DNA of 64,000 bases from Sinohyriopsis cumingii (lineage: Eukaryota > Mollusca > Bivalvia > Unionida > Unionidae). Below are positions 45,106 through 58,040 of this stretch, one piece after another (within the stretch, counting starts at the first letter, position 1; each line of letters begins with the position of its first letter). The notes under the pieces were generated by a model, which was not told the DNA's origin, did not search any database, and saw only the letters and a list, made by a program, of their open reading frames with translations. The translations under genes and the position numbers were made by a program. The stretch spans positions 132,581,325 to 132,645,324 of the forward strand of contig CM068829.1 in assembly GCA_028554795.2 (NCBI GenBank). Reading direction: 5' to 3'.

Positions 45106-46620
45106 CTCATCCTCTTATTCTCTAACTGGTCATTAAGCTACAGAAAACGAGGCAAACCAGCCAAACTGGCAGTGCATGAGGTCATGTTTCTGTCTGTCTG
45201 ATGTATATGCATGTATATGTCTGTATGCAGAGTAATCGGCAACAATGTAATAAACATTATTATCATACTAGAGAACGCAGATCTGATTGAAATGGAAATT
45301 AACTCCACTATTGTTGGAGATCTCGATTTTAATCAGACAGGAAATAAAGTTTACTAAACACATAAGGAAAATTGTCTGCATTCTTTGACAATCTGCTGAA
45401 ATTTAACTTTTTATGAATATTTTAGTTTGAAATATAGCAATATGTATAAAAGGTTTTGTTTTCTTGCACTTGCTATAGTCATGCTTTTTGAAGTAAGTCG
45501 GCAATAATGTAAATCCCTGAGTCAAAGCATATAAACGATTTATATCCCCGTTTATTATCAGATAAATTTGTGAGATATCTATCATATAATCATATATACT
45601 TTTACTTGGAGTCCATTTCTAACCTCCAAAAACTTAGCTCCACCCCACCCCACCCCCGAGTCATGTCTACGATGCTAATGAGATCCCCCCCCCCCTCCTC
45701 TATCATACCTACACTTACTGAGCGTGTATAGACATCGGTCCTAAAGTATACCCCGAACTCAAGGGGCTTAGCCCATCTGTCGCAACCTGAAAACTATTAT
45801 GATCCCCACCCAATGCATATACTTACTCGGCATTAACTATCTACCGTCCTGTGTGCATCATTATTGTTTTAAACCGGCTTACATAAAACAATTGAATTTT
45901 CTTTGCAAAACACATAGACACTGCAGATCAAGAAGGTCCAATAAAACTAAAAGCTCTAGAAAAATGTACAAACATTTCTTTCATGGCTTTATAAACTAAT
46001 CAGGTCCTAAATGCATTCATAGAAACATGTATAACGAATTTCATTTATCTTCCTCTATTCCTGAATTGAGCTTATAAAGGTTTTGTTTAAACAGGTCCAA
46101 CAAAGTTTAACAATTTTAAACAAAATTTACAAATTGCTTTAACGACCTCAAAATCAAATCAGTTATGCACACAATTAAATATAATATGCTTACAAAATGT
46201 CATTTATCTATCTCAAGTTTGAAATTGCTTCACAGTGCTAATTGTTTTTGTGTCCAGAATTATTAGTCTACAAAGTAAAAGTTAATGTGCGAAAATAAAT
46301 TGACTATTTGGTGTAATGGCATGAAGATCTTATTTTGTCATCTACTTTTGACCACAGTGAAGTGTAAAATTTTGTGGCCAACAGTTTTTATGATATATGA
46401 ATAGAACTGATTGTTAACGAACATATATAAGTGCCGACGGACGTACGGATGGACAGCACGAAAGCATAATAAATGTATAGAAATAATCATTGTTTTGCTT
46501 TCTTTTGTTCGTTTCCTTTTTTGTTTGCTTTTCGGCGGGGAGGTGAAGTAGTTTCTTCTATCTTTCACTTGTATTTCGCATGAGCAAAAGAAAGAGAAGG
46601 TTCCTAACGCTTTGAGATCT
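45103..46620. other. No gene recognised
   Basis: Intergenic sequence between the two HSPA12 genes. C-rich tracts occur near 45638-45660 and 45686-45698. No coding or RNA features seen. Confidence 0.4.
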
Positions 46621-46622
46621 AT

Positions 46623-46624
<2 letters not shown>

Positions 46625-46663
<39 letters not shown>

Positions 46664-46740
46664 CGGGGGTGGCGGGGTAGGGAGGGAGGTGAGAATCAAA
46701 AGAGATGGGGTGGATCAACATAGAAACGGAATTTTGAACA

Positions 46741-46804
<64 letters not shown>

Positions 46805-46874
46805 GGGTGGCGGGGTAGGAAGGAGGTGAGAATCAAAAGAGATGGGGTGGATCAACGTAGAAACGGAATTTTGA

Positions 46875-46922
<48 letters not shown>

Positions 46923-46943
46923 GTAGAGAGAGAGAGAGAGAGT
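46625..46943. repeat. Three (GA)n tracts separated by two copies of an ~80-bp linker
   Basis: (GA)n tracts at 46625-46662, 46744-46800 and 46876-46943 are separated by linkers 46663-46743 and 46801-46875. The linkers share GGTGGCGGGGTAGG, GGTGAGAATCAAAAGAGATG and GGAATTTTGA. A tandem duplication of linker plus tract, followed by microsatellite expansion, explains the pattern. Confidence 0.9.
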
Positions 46944-49275
46944 GATAAATGAAGTTGGAAAGTACATCATAACTGGCAACGTTTTGGACATATTACCCAG
47001 ATAACTGTTGGATGTTATAATATAAACATTTATAAAACAATAAATTGTATACACTAATATAATAAGAAATGACTGGGCATGCACACGAAGGTTTCGCCTC
47101 CCTTTTGCATAGGAACCACAATGAATGCAAATGTACTTTCATTTTGAAATGCCTGCTTCTGTATCTGTATGACAATTGAGCCCAGCATGTAACCTGTCTC
47201 TGATATTGCTATAAAATTACTACAATATTGACAGATGTATCATACTTGTACATATATTTTCTAATTAACTTCCTTGTACACTATAACGTGTCTCTACATG
47301 TTCGTTACCGCCATCGACCAATGGTTAAATGTTATGTAGACTCAGTCGTTAAATCCAGAAAAAAGCCACATCCCTATTTCAAGAAGCGATGATGGAAATA
47401 TTCTTATTAAACACTCTAGTAATTGATATACGTCGCTGTTTGTCGCTATTTTATATAACAGATCGAAAGTCAACGCATATATATGCCTTCATACCTTCTA
47501 AAATAGCAATCCTTCGTGTAGGTGGTGACCAGGAAGGATTTTATACACGAACGATTACAGTGAAGAGCCTCGTTTTAGAAAAGTACTGATACTCGCTTGT
47601 ATTATACGTTGCGCCAAAAATACAGTAGCATCACAACTCATTGCTTTTTTTGTTTTTGTTTACATATATGTGCAAAATGTCAGCAAACAACGTACGGTTC
47701 CTACGCTTTGCTTCGGCAAGCGAGTCCGGTATTCTCCGGAGATATATATTAAATGCAATATTTTATGGTAATGCTTAAACTTTTAAAGAGAACAGAATTG
47801 ATCAGCTTGATTGGTTGATATTTATCGGCCCAGAAATCTTTTCCGTTATAATTACTGAAGTATCTGATCAATACTAATTGGCCAGTGTCAAACTGATTCC
47901 AACTGTAGCTAATATCCAACCGTATTACACCAATTTGATTGTAAAATATGCATACATTGCATCTTCTTGTCTTGGAATAAACTTTTTTTTTTTATAACGT
48001 ACACTGCCATATTTCAGTGTACCATTGACAAAATAAGGAATAGCTAGAACTGAGATGGCCATGCCTACTCAACAACAGAGCATTTATGTAGAACAATTGT
48101 ATTTTCTTTTCGGAACAAGAAGCATAGTTTTGCTTGATATTTAAAATTTCGCCTAATTTGGATTTTAATAAATAAATTATTACTAATTTAATTTATTATA
48201 TATTTTATAATAAGATATTGAAATATATCGATGGGAGAAAAAATGTTATTGTCACATTGGCGATATCATGTTTTTGTTACCGTTTTGGCGATATCACGTT
48301 TCGGAACTAATTTCATTTAAAAATAGGAAATATATTTACGCTTATATGTGTCACACAAACCTGTATTTCTACGTATATAGGCCTCTTATTTTTGCTTCTT
48401 CTTCTCCTTCTATCTTTTACTCTCTTGCTCTCTCACTGTATGTCTGTCTGTCTTTATCTCAGTCAGGATGAAGAGGTCTTAAAACTTTCTACCCTTTAGT
48501 ATATGTATGTAATCAACGACGAGGCTCAATCATTAATGCCTAAAAAAGAACCTAATACAAGAAAAAAAGTTGCATTAATGTATTACGGTTTCTAGAACTG
48601 GTTTTCCAGACGAATAATACAAACTGTCAGTGACTGGACTTACATGACCTATTGCTCTTGTATATTCTATGTCACCCATTTGGTGTCGTATACTCTGTAA
48701 ATCAGTACAAATTTTGTATAAAATAATCTTGATTCACCATATCAGTAAAATCGTTTAAATGACGATTTTAACTCTCATTACAATCATAACGAACAAAACT
48801 ATAGAGAAATCGGCCATTGACGAATGTTGATTGCAAACCGAAACTAAGTAACTATCGAAATTCGGATGCAGCCTCCATTACCGCAATAGAATGCAAGCTT
48901 TCCAAGACCACACAAAACATGAACGCAGAATGTTACGTTCTGAAGTCTGTCGGATACGATTGTTCTGTCATGTTTCTATAGTAGCTCCTCCACCCATTTC
49001 ATTAACATCCACTATATCAATCCGCGCAAGAAACGCGTTATAAAAATAAAACACCTCCTCATTTTAGTATTAAAGCAGTCGTTAATTTCACCTAACACAC
49101 ATTGTGAAGCAGTGTATGCACAAGCTAAATTTGTACTGAAAAATAAAACTCCTTTTTATTGATGTAGTAATGATGTAATGTAGCCGTTAATCGCATTGGT
49201 CAGAATGGGGGATAAATCATGCAAATCAACGGAATTTGCCTTATATCAAAAGAAAATCAAACTTTGTTTAAGTAG

Positions 49276-49276
<1 letters not shown>
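46944..49276. other. No gene recognised
   Basis: AT-rich intergenic sequence with scattered short frames that match nothing known to me. Confidence 0.4.

Positions 49277-49351
<75 letters not shown>
49277..49351. repeat. (TA)n microsatellite
   Basis: About 36 TA units. Confidence 0.95.
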
Positions 49352-49354
<3 letters not shown>

Positions 49355-49849
49355 ATTTCACTCGTGAAATGTAAACATGACAATAACTATCTAGGTGCCT
49401 AAACTTTGTAGATGCCTTAAAAGCTGACAGACACGCAATCAGTTAAACAATCTTAGCAGAAGAGGTATCATTACGTAACGGTCTTAGCGGTTTACGTGAA
49501 GAGATTGGCTAACGACCTCTTGTAAGTTGAATAAAACAATTCGTGGCAAACATTTGGTGTTAGATGAAGGGTTCTTTAATTGTTTCTTGCAACCTAAGTT
49601 TTCTGATCAGAAAACAAACGACAAGTATTAATTTTATATGGATTTCATGCCTTTGTCATTTGTCGGAAGACCATTACATCCGTTCCGGGATCGTATTAGA
49701 TGAGTTGAGAATATACAAAACATTTTGTCACAAAAGAACTATCCTTAGCAAGTCCAGAGTTGCCTTTGTGGTTTTGTAGTATATAAAGAAACGATAGTTT
49801 TACAGTTTGATAATCGATCTTTTCTTGGACGTTTTGGACTAGTAACGTA

Positions 49850-49885
49850 CAGTAAAACCCCGTTCTACCGGACACCTTCATATCA
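49850..49885 (+). repeat. Possible solitary pogo/Tigger-type terminal repeat
   Basis: CAGTAAAACCCCGTTCTACC followed by GGACACC, directly preceded by TA, resembles the CAGTnAAACC...GGACACC ends of pogo-group elements, which insert at TA. No matching inverted end was found, so this may be a fragment of a short non-autonomous element or chance. Confidence 0.35.
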
Positions 49886-50880
49886 CTGACACTTGTTCAG
49901 GTAGCATCATTCCTGAACCATCTTCTAAAATTTCTTTCATGTTTCACCCATGAAAAACAATTACCTGTAAAGGTTAAATTGTGTGGCCACTTATATATCC
50001 TCCCTTGACTGCATTTTTGTGTTTCTGTATTAAAATTCTTCCCCGAGTAGTACTTTGAATTTAAATATTGTTTCAAACCTCTACTATTCAGTTCATCACC
50101 CGCAGAGTCAGGAAGTATCCTATGGTAAACACAGCAAATTATTGATTCATTATCAAGATAAAACGGACGAATGACTCCAAGAATCAGTTTAAGGACTTTA
50201 CGATATGATGACTTCTATCTACCACCTATTCGTATGTATTGTTTCCGTATGAAACTTTACCGTTAATCCTAGACTTCTTTATTGTTATGACATCACACGA
50301 AAGTGTCAGAATTCCCAGTCGGTGACCCATTTCGTGGTTAAGTGTAATGTAAGTTTTGGATTGAAATCAATTTACAAATTCAAATATTTTCAGGCAAAAC
50401 ATGATTAAAATCTTCTTTAATAACTTTAGTAAATTATATTCATACTCAAGGAAACTCACTCAATGTTCCCATTATTCATTTTAAACATGCAATTACTGAA
50501 GAGTAACAACCAGGAAATAAATCCCATTAGCCTTGTAACAAGATGAATTAGATTGGGGTCAGATTATTACATTGAAGACACTAAGAATGATAACACAAAT
50601 AAGATGTTTATTTATATATGATTAGATATTGAAAATTCCTACACCAAACCCATGCGCATTAAGTCCAACATTGGATTTTTAACACAATGATGCTCAATGA
50701 GTTAAATAACTGACTAAAATAAAAATGATACGGTCTTTAAATGGAACGAATTGTAATATGTAATGAATTGTCAAGAATAATAAATTAATTGAAATGAAAC
50801 AAAAATGAAACGCAAAATATTACTCAAAAATGAAACGCAAAAGATTAATCACTCAAACAATTGTATGATTTCAAATACAC

Positions 50881-51055
50881 AATGACACGTTTTCACTGAA
50901 ATAATGATAACGATGATTTTCAAACAAACAATGATGATGACTTTCCACAAATAACAATGACGGTTTTCGCTCAAATAGCGATAACGATGTCTTTTCTGCT
51001 TGAACAGCGATAATGGTGGTTTTTCTGCTCGAAAGCAATAATGGTAAGTAACCAA
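50881..51055. repeat. Degenerate ~31-bp minisatellite
   Basis: Five or six imperfect units of the form AATGATGACGRTTTTCnnTCAAA (variable) follow each other. Divergence is high. No function seen. Confidence 0.6.
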
Positions 51056-51398
51056 AAGCCGGAAGATAACTAGTGGTGTCCACTTGACAACCACAAAGTA
51101 CCTTCAGTCCCACCAGTGTCGAATGGTCAAGGAGCCACGACGAACGGTTCGCCCCAGCCTGCCGAACGATCCCTAGGAACCTATTGTTCTCAGCAGGCCC
51201 GTTTGTCTCGGAGCTTTGGTCCCTCAACCACTATCTTCCTCCGAGCCAGAGTCATCACTGTCAGCTGCACACCAGGTACATACCAAATCACACATAACCA
51301 CTTCTGAACATAGAAAACAGCACCACGGCTAAGACCATCCCTCCAACACATAGCTTCACAGTTGACAAAATAGACAGCATCAACAGCTATACAGCTGC

Positions 51399-51460
51399 CC
51401 AAACACACACACACATACACACACACACACACACACACATACACATACACACACATGCAA
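51399..51460. repeat. (CA)n microsatellite
   Basis: CACACA with TACACA interruptions. Confidence 0.9.
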
Positions 51461-51983
51461 CACGAACAGTCAAATAATGGCTTCCACAACATCTCCATCA
51501 CATCACATACAGCACAGTTCAGAAGTATCACAGCTCCAAGACGGACAGCATCAATAGCTCTACAGCTGTCACACTGCCCAACGTAGTCAGCCCAGACAGA
51601 CTGGTAGATTCCGACATGAACATATTGTATCCACTCTCAGTCAAACAAATGGTTGCCACAACAGCTCTACTGATGGAGATATTGCGCTGTAAAGTGGACC
51701 GCTCACTGACAAGACTTCGTAATGTCAGGTTAGAATCTACCATGAGCCTATATGTACACTAAGTTGCAATGCACGGCCTGTGAGCACAACGTATATCGGT
51801 TTTCCCATCGTAAGCACTTTGCTCGTGCACCGTGAACCGAACTCATTATATTGAAATAATGTACAATATAAATATAAACAGCAACAGCAACGGTACAGCA
51901 ACTAAAACAATTTGAAAGTGAGCATAATATCCGAATGCTAAGAGGTGCAAGAAAAGCCGACATCCTTGTTATATTAGGTCAGT

Positions 51984-52325
51984 ATGAACAAAACCGTTGT
52001 CGTGATGAGGAGGAATGAGGAGGAACAAAACCGTACTCGTGATGAACAAAAATGTCTTGCATCTGCTATTACCACTGAAGCGGCTCAGTATGTTTGTGCA
52101 AAAGCACAGCAATCACAAGTACGTGAATTCAAATTGCAAATGCGTAGTGGTGAATTAGAAAATCATGTGGCGATTTTTCCACCCATACACAAGCCAGGCA
52201 AAGGAGGTCGACAGCTGATAGTAAATATCATTCCTGGAATCACATCAGAATTACAAAACTTTGACCAGTTTGGAAGCAGATATCGTTCTGAATGTGCATT
52301 TGGTTATGCCGCCAAGTCGCCATAA
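51984..52325 (+). CDS. Open frame of unknown function next to element 3
   Basis: 113 residues starting MNKTVVVMRRNEEEQNRTRD, charged at the N-terminus and without recognised domain. It lies just upstream of the PolB remnant and on the same strand. It could be the N-terminal part of an element 3 gene or a chance frame. Confidence 0.25.
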   Translation: MNKTVVVMRRNEEEQNRTRDEQKCLASAITTEAAQYVCAKAQQSQVREFKLQMRSGELENHVAIFPPIHKPGKGGRQLIVNIIPGITSELQNFDQFGSRYRSECAFGYAAKSP

Positions 52326-52496
52326 GGATGAATTTATAACAACTACACCGTGGATTCGCAGCGCGGCACACGCAATCATCGGTTGCTTAACCGACACAGC
52401 AAGCACGCAAATGAGAACTTTCTTTGCAGATGTTACGTGTATGTAATTAATACCGAAAGCTGCTCACCAACCATGACTTTTACTGTATTATGATTA

Positions 52497-53800
52497 ATGA
52501 AAACTATAGCGGACAATAATGCCCGAACCAGGAAAAAAAATTCTCCAATTTACTGCTGTGCAACGAAAGATGAAATTTCCTTATATGATCTAATCGGACT
52601 TAGAATGTTTCAACGTTCACCTCCAACAAAGATCAAACAACACAAGCCGCTGAACAAGTACCATGCGGGTTTTGTTATACAGTAATTAGGTGTGACGGGT
52701 AAACTGAACCACCAATTTTGTATCGTGGCAAGGATTCAGTTGAGACGTTTCTTAAATTAATCGAAGTTATAGCAAAATGGATTTAACAACAGCTCCATTC
52801 ACCTGCTAATATGATTATGACCCGTGAAAACATTCGTCAGTTCTCTGCAGCCACTAATTGCTGGATCTGTGAAGAAGCTTAAACTGCCACTTAAGAATTT
52901 TCCCCACAGAAACAAAAATCCCTGTTGTGCTACATAGCTTGCGTAGGTGCGATGGTCTCTTAATAGTGCAAGCAGTAGCCACAACATCAAACTCACAGAA
53001 AAGCGTGATCCCCAACAACATGGAAATATACATGACGTTTCGGCTGGGTCAATTGCAGTTCATCGATTCGTTCTCGTCCATAGACAAGTTAGCGAGAAAT
53101 CTAACGGTGAATAACTTTGAAATCACTCGTCGATATTGTCCACAGTGCACTAGCGTATCTAACATTGTCTTGTTAACGCGGAAAAGTGTGTATCCACACT
53201 ACTGCGACAAATCTGCTGAAACTCTGTTACCACGTTTTATGCATTGTTGTCACGTGAAGGTATTTCAGAAAACATGGATGACTATCACAGTCTGTATCTG
53301 CTCAATGATATGTTTTCGATCGCTGACGTGTTTGTGAATTGTCATGACACTGCGATGCACATGAACAAGTTCGATCCCACACATTACTTCTCGTCACCGT
53401 GTATGCCTGAGATGCGTTCTGGTCGAAGAACAAAATCGAGCTGGAATTGCTCAACGACATTGACCAACATTTGTTCATTGGGCGATAACTTCGTGGCGGG
53501 ATTTATATGGCCAGACACAGACACGCTGGTGCAAACAACCCAAACTAATGTAGAATACCCTGAACATTTACGATAATCCGCTGCCATCAGATGTGTTGTC
53601 GGTGCTTGGCATGTGGCTGCCTCCGTATTAGTGCGAGATCGTGAATGAATCTGGACGTAAAGAAACTGAATGCACTATACTAGTACCAAGTCTTAGGACA
53701 AAACAAAAATATGTTCCCAAGTCGTGAACACATCGACGGACCATATCGTCGCAACACAACGTTACCCATGCAGGTACCGAACGAAAATGTGTCCGAGTGT
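52497..53800 (+). pseudogene. Polinton-type family B DNA polymerase, degraded
   Basis: Segments in several frames follow the usual order of Maverick/Polinton PolB: a FSAATNCWICEE Cys motif (52835-52872), SVIPNNMEIYMTFRLGQLQF (53008-53060), LLTRKSVYPH (53177-53205), MDDYHSLYLLNDMFSIADVF (53277-53334), DPTHYFSSPC (53372-53402), and IELELLNDIDQHLFIGR (53437-53487). The segment after this, where the RGG- and NNP-type residues lie, is also visible beyond a stop. No helicase or HNH part follows. Multiple frameshifts make it inactive. Confidence 0.85.
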
Positions 53801-53859
53801 AGGCTGTGAAAACATTTTCTGAGTAGATAAAACAGTCTTTTGTCGAATCGCATTAGCTG

Positions 53860-54530
53860 GTTTTAATCCAGTGAGGTGTGTGAATGCATTGTTCAGTTCT
53901 GCTATGACTAAAGGAAGAAGTACTACCCTTTCCTGAGACCCCTGAAGCCTTCCTGCGAGTAATGATGATAGAATAACCGTTCTGCAAGAGTGCGAATAAA
54001 TCGTTCCACAATAGTTTGGTCATGATGAATGTTGACGTGTCCAACACGTACTCGCACATGGTGTTTGGTTAATAGCACAGCAACAGATCCTTGAATTTCT
54101 TTACCAGAATCCACTTTTAATAATTGTGGTCATGTAAGTGATTGACGTGTATAAATGCGTTTAAGTGCATTTGGGACACTTGCAAAATATATTGATGTCA
54201 GCGGCTCAGTTTCCTTGTATCTGCTGAAAACATCGATAATAGTTAAAACGGACTTGTAGGTATGCAATCAACCTTCTCTTTCAGGGACACGATCATGTGG
54301 AAAAAACAATAAAATCAACCTGATGGACTTCATTATGAGCTTGGACATGAAACCATCCACGTAAAATCTTTCTTGGTACTGGTAACTAAATTTGTCACAA
54401 CGCTTGTTTAGCCAACCATTTTTGAGCAACCCCATGCCGCTCTTGTTGACTTTTCCACGGCGGCTTCACCTATCCAGTACCCAGGTGGACTGTAGTGTAT
54501 TGTTGTTAATGTCCTGCACTTTGTATCCAT
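53860..54530 (-). pseudogene. Polinton-type integrase, degraded
   Basis: The start (at 54530) leads into IHYSPPGYWIGEAAVEKSTR, matching YYSPRGYWRGKAAIGKLA of the element 2 integrase. Further on, VDSGKEIQG and HHDQTIVERFIRTLAERLF (53970-54115) match its second Asp and Glu segments; the Pro of VDPGKEF is changed to Ser. Several frameshifts and stops. It lies convergent with the PolB remnant, as the integrase does in elements 1 and 2. Confidence 0.88.
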
Positions 54531-54558
54531 TGTTTATCGATATCAAGATGATTAAATT

Positions 54559-55122
54559 TTAAGGAGTGGCTTTGCCGAGTGGACTTTGTCCACCATGTGC
54601 AATCTTGGCCCTCATGTCTCCTTTAAGGATCGATCTTACGATTTATTCTTCAGCGCCTGTCCAGAAATCGTATTCAAGTCATGGATGAGCTCCATGTCGG
54701 CTCGTTTACGAGCACGGATATCATTTGATTTTTATAAGCAAGGTAACGTCGGTAACCCGCAGCATCAACACCAACTATGGTGCTTCCCCAGGCAGGCTTT
54801 AATTGGCTGTTAGAATCAAGTCTTATTTTTGGCCATCCACCGGGTCGACGGTAATTGTATCCAGGAATGTGTTTTCAACAGGTTATTTACTCCACCGTGT
54901 TTCTAGTAACTTTGTTAATGCAGCCGCGATATTACCCCCACTCTATTTTAAACCCTTAGGAATTATGGCTATCCCAAAAGACCTGAAAGGTCTAATGAAC
55001 GTGAACTTATTTGCTCCGCATCCAACACAAGTTCCCTTGATCACTGCTCGCCCATTACGTGTTTGAACTCGAGTTGGATTTGCGATACGTGTTGTGGCGC
55101 GACATCGTAAACAATATGACAT
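54559..55122 (-). pseudogene. Zinc-ribbon/phospholipase A2-like protein, degraded
   Basis: The start at 55122 reads MSYCLRCRATTRIANPTRVQ, then NGRAVIKGTCVGCGANKF, an intact DUF5679-type ribbon with two CxxC pairs. Downstream, a broken PLA2 region keeps PGYNYRRPGG (Cys of the Ca-loop lost) and the ADMELIHDLNTI helix that corresponds to ADVKLIHALNSI in element 2. The catalytic His-Asp region is scrambled. Confidence 0.8.
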
Positions 55123-55233
55123 AACGTATTATCCAATGTTATCAAGAAAACTTAACTTAGTCGTCATTCACTTCCTTTGATTAAATATAGGCGTGCTCCA
55201 CCAGCTGAAGTTGTTAATTATTTAACCAGGCAC

Positions 55234-55500
55234 TATGGAACCTGGACGACATAGTCGTCTACCTGGTTATTCGACTATACCAGAACAAACTCAGTTGGTT
55301 GAACCCATATGCGGTGATCTTCTCGTTTAAGCATTGCATGCTTTTGAGCGTTTACCAGCCCGCAAGCACATATTAATTTCACATTAAAGTATCTTTAACA
55401 TTATAGAATTGTCTATTAACATTAATGGAAATTGCCCAGCTCGACGACATGGTGCTGATATGGATCGCAGCCGATTTGCCACGAAAGCGGTTTGTCATAG
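55234..55500 (+). pseudogene. C-terminal remnant of an adenain-like protease
   Basis: EQTQLVEPICGDLLV matches the nucleophile Cys segment of the element 2 protease (QTMTDPPICGREV), with a stop soon after, and a later SRFATKAV resembles its NRFVARKAF end. The N-terminal part with the His and Asp residues is missing. It precedes the fibre-like remnant, the same order as in element 2. Confidence 0.55.
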
Positions 55501-56150
55501 TTGAGCAACCGGGTTGTTTCTGATGTCGACCCAGAAGAGCTTGTGATTTTTGAAGATCAAAATGGAGAACTACAAACGTCTAATCTCGCTATTCAAGATA
55601 TTATTGTAAAATTAAAAGTCGCTGTTGCAACAGACCGTGCTGAAGTGACTGAAAACGGAGGCGTTTCAGCTGCTTTTATCAAAGACAATATTGATGATAT
55701 TAATGGTATAGCAAAACAATATGTGGATGAGCAAATCAAGATGTGTCCGCACCGCCACATGTAGTAAGTTCATGGACCACATTCGGGAGCCTATTGACAA
55801 GAGAAGGACAGTTAAAAACTGAAGTTGAAACAAATGGCCGAATTGTTTTCACTGCTATCGAGGAATGTTTTGATGCACCTAACACTCACATCTTAAGGGT
55901 GCGTGCGTCTGGATCGTAGTTATTTGTCGTATCCAGTATTATAGTGGCGACTGGAGTACAACGTCAATAGTGATAAATATCAACCAGTGGGGTAGATCAT
56001 GAGTAACTCGTAGCCACAAAGATAATAATGTTCAAAAACCATTCATATATACAATATCGACGTCATTACTCGCCGGAGGTAAAATTTGGTTCGAAGGAAT
56101 CAACATTTATCCGGACGGGTACTTATCCATCTTAGGTGTTTGTGTTAAAC
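55501..56150 (+). pseudogene. Fibre-like protein remnant
   Basis: DVDPEELVIFEDQNGELQTS, then AFIKDNIDDINGIAKQYVDE, match the N-terminal region and the KLYVDE repeat of the fibre-like protein at 30163-31170. The frame stops at 55764; fragments on to about 56150 are too decayed for confident matching. Confidence 0.65.
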
Positions 56151-57606
56151 ATTAGATTTATCAATATATGTAAGTAATGGGATCTGTCCGCGGTGACCAG
56201 GTTACGGAATTTACCGACGGGGTGTTAGACCAGTTTACAGCAGTTGTTAATATTGAGGAATTCTTTCTACAATGGCGAAGTGGTATTCACTGGTTTATTC
56301 ATTGCGGTTAAGTTCACTCACGAATATTTTACACCAACATTGACTCGGCTAAGAAAAGAATGATTTCGACAGTTATTCAACAAGGACGCCGTACTTGTTC
56401 GGCTAACATTTATTGAGTAAACACGATCCTTAGATGCAAAAGGTGCAACAGTAATCGGTCTTTTTTAAACGAAAAGGGTGCCAAGCCATCAAAGAGCACA
56501 ATCGCCGGAGATTTAGGAGTTTCCAAGGCAGAAGTTCTGTATAAGTGCATGAGAGTTATACCAGTAAAAAGTCTAATTAATGGCTAGAAGTGCGCGTGCA
56601 TATTGCACCTGCTAGTGATGATGAAACTTGACAGGGTTTGCCTGTCTTCCAATTGTACTACGCGATTGTTTTACTAATAAAATAACTCTGATACACCCTC
56701 AGTGCTATCAACGTGAAAAAGTAATCGAAGCAGACCAACAGCTGCAAGATGAAATGACCAAGAGAACCGCGATGATCGTGAATTACAAACGCGCGTGTTT
56801 GGTTTTAATTGCTATTTGAGGTCTTGTTAATCTATCGTGCTATAAATCATTTCCATAATGTCTTGCAATTGTAGCTTTGATACTTCTAGTTCTCCTCGAA
56901 CAGCTTGCAAAGCCTGAAAGGAAGCGGTTATAGTAACCAGTCTCCATCTAAATATATCTTGAACTTCTGAATGTTTCGTCTGATTTGCGTCTGTTTCTAG
57001 ACAGATGAGAGTTAAGTAACTTCCTCGGCTGTACTGATCTACAATAGTCAATTTACCAAGCGTGATCTCACCGTGTTCTTATATCTTTCAAATTGTTTTT
57101 CCCATATATTTTACGATTATGTCCATCCACATCAATGTGTAACCTGATTTGTAGCTGCATCAGTTAATCTAACAGTGTCATTATTAAAGCCTAGCTCAGT
57201 TGAAATACTCGAAGCATCGTCTGTTTAATTGTCTTCATTGAACGAAATGGGACTTTGTAATTTTCAGAAGATTGACGTAATTGTCAAGCCATGAAATCAC
57301 CTTCTCTTCTTCATCATTAATTGCAGTGCTTTATATGCTTTATGCAATTCAAATGTTATGACATCACTATACAATACATTCTTAACAGTTAGAAAATACA
57401 ACAGAGTAGAGTAAGACCCATTGTGGTAGTTGGAAATGTGGGGAGTAAATGTTGGAAATGTTAGATTCTTCCGTCTCGAACATTCATAACCTGTACGCAA
57501 ATCTGAAGATGGCTGTTTATATTTCATCTCATTTAAGGCTAACAAATTATCATTATAGTCTGCTACGTAGATTGTGTCAATACCATTGTTAAAGTCACAT
57601 GGGCCA
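56151..57606. other. Probable further element 3 debris; not resolved
   Basis: Frames at 56628-56819 (+), 56827-57051 (-) and 57297-57617 (-) have a helical or charged character, but none could be matched with confidence to the element genes. The 57297-57617 frame (MNIHGPCDFNNGIDTIYVAD) is open for 106 codons and unknown. Confidence 0.3.
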
Positions 57607-58040
57607 TGTATATTCATTTACTCATTTTAAATTAAATAGAAATTGTTATTTTAAAATTTAACACTAATTTTCTTTAACCAAAGTCTATTCAATCCTGATT
57701 ATTGAATGTTCTGCACCTTAAGTGTCATCAAAAATTTTTTAGACGAAAACTATCGATCTCTATGGTCTTTTACAATGGTGGCATGTATTAAACTTGGGTC
57801 AAGAATGGCGTACGTCTATAGTAAAAGTCACTGTGGCATGTATGCTCATTTACTCATTTGAAATTAAATATAAAGTGTTCTTTTAAAATTTAACACTAAT
57901 TTATTTTAACCATAGTCTATTCAGTCCTGATTATTGAATGCTTTGCACCTTAACTCTCATCAATAAACTTTCAGACTAAAATTATCGATCTCTATGGTCT
58001 TTTACAGTGGTGACCATGTACTAAACTTGGGTCAAGAAAG
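57607..58040. repeat. Direct duplication of ~200 bp
   Basis: 57607-57806 and 57839-58040 are diverged direct copies about 232 bp apart. Shared strings include AAAATTTAACACTAATTT, CTGATTATTGAATG, ATCGATCTCTATGGTCTTTT and AAACTTGGGTCAAGAA. No coding function seen. Confidence 0.9.

Larger units (their letters stand above)
52497..57051 (+). mobile_element. Element 3: highly decayed Polinton-like element
   Basis: Order: PolB remnant (+, 52497-53800), integrase remnant (-, 53860-54530), zinc-ribbon/PLA2 remnant (-, 54559-55122), protease C-terminal remnant (+, 55234-55500), fibre-like remnant (+, 55501-56150). Integrase, PLA2, protease and fibre are of the same kinds as in element 2, but the polymerase is the conventional Polinton type. 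The ATPase, capsid and penton genes were not found, and no terminal repeats were identified, so both limits are approximate; a frame at 51984-52325 may also belong. Confidence 0.75.

Noticed and set aside
51190-51531. Minus-strand 113-codon frame with a Cys/Val-rich stretch
   Set aside because: The stretch is a translated (CA)n microsatellite.
49850-52485. A complete pogo-like element from 49850 to a TTTTACTGTA near 52478
   Set aside because: Only about eight bases match at the far end and no transposase lies between; chance is more likely.
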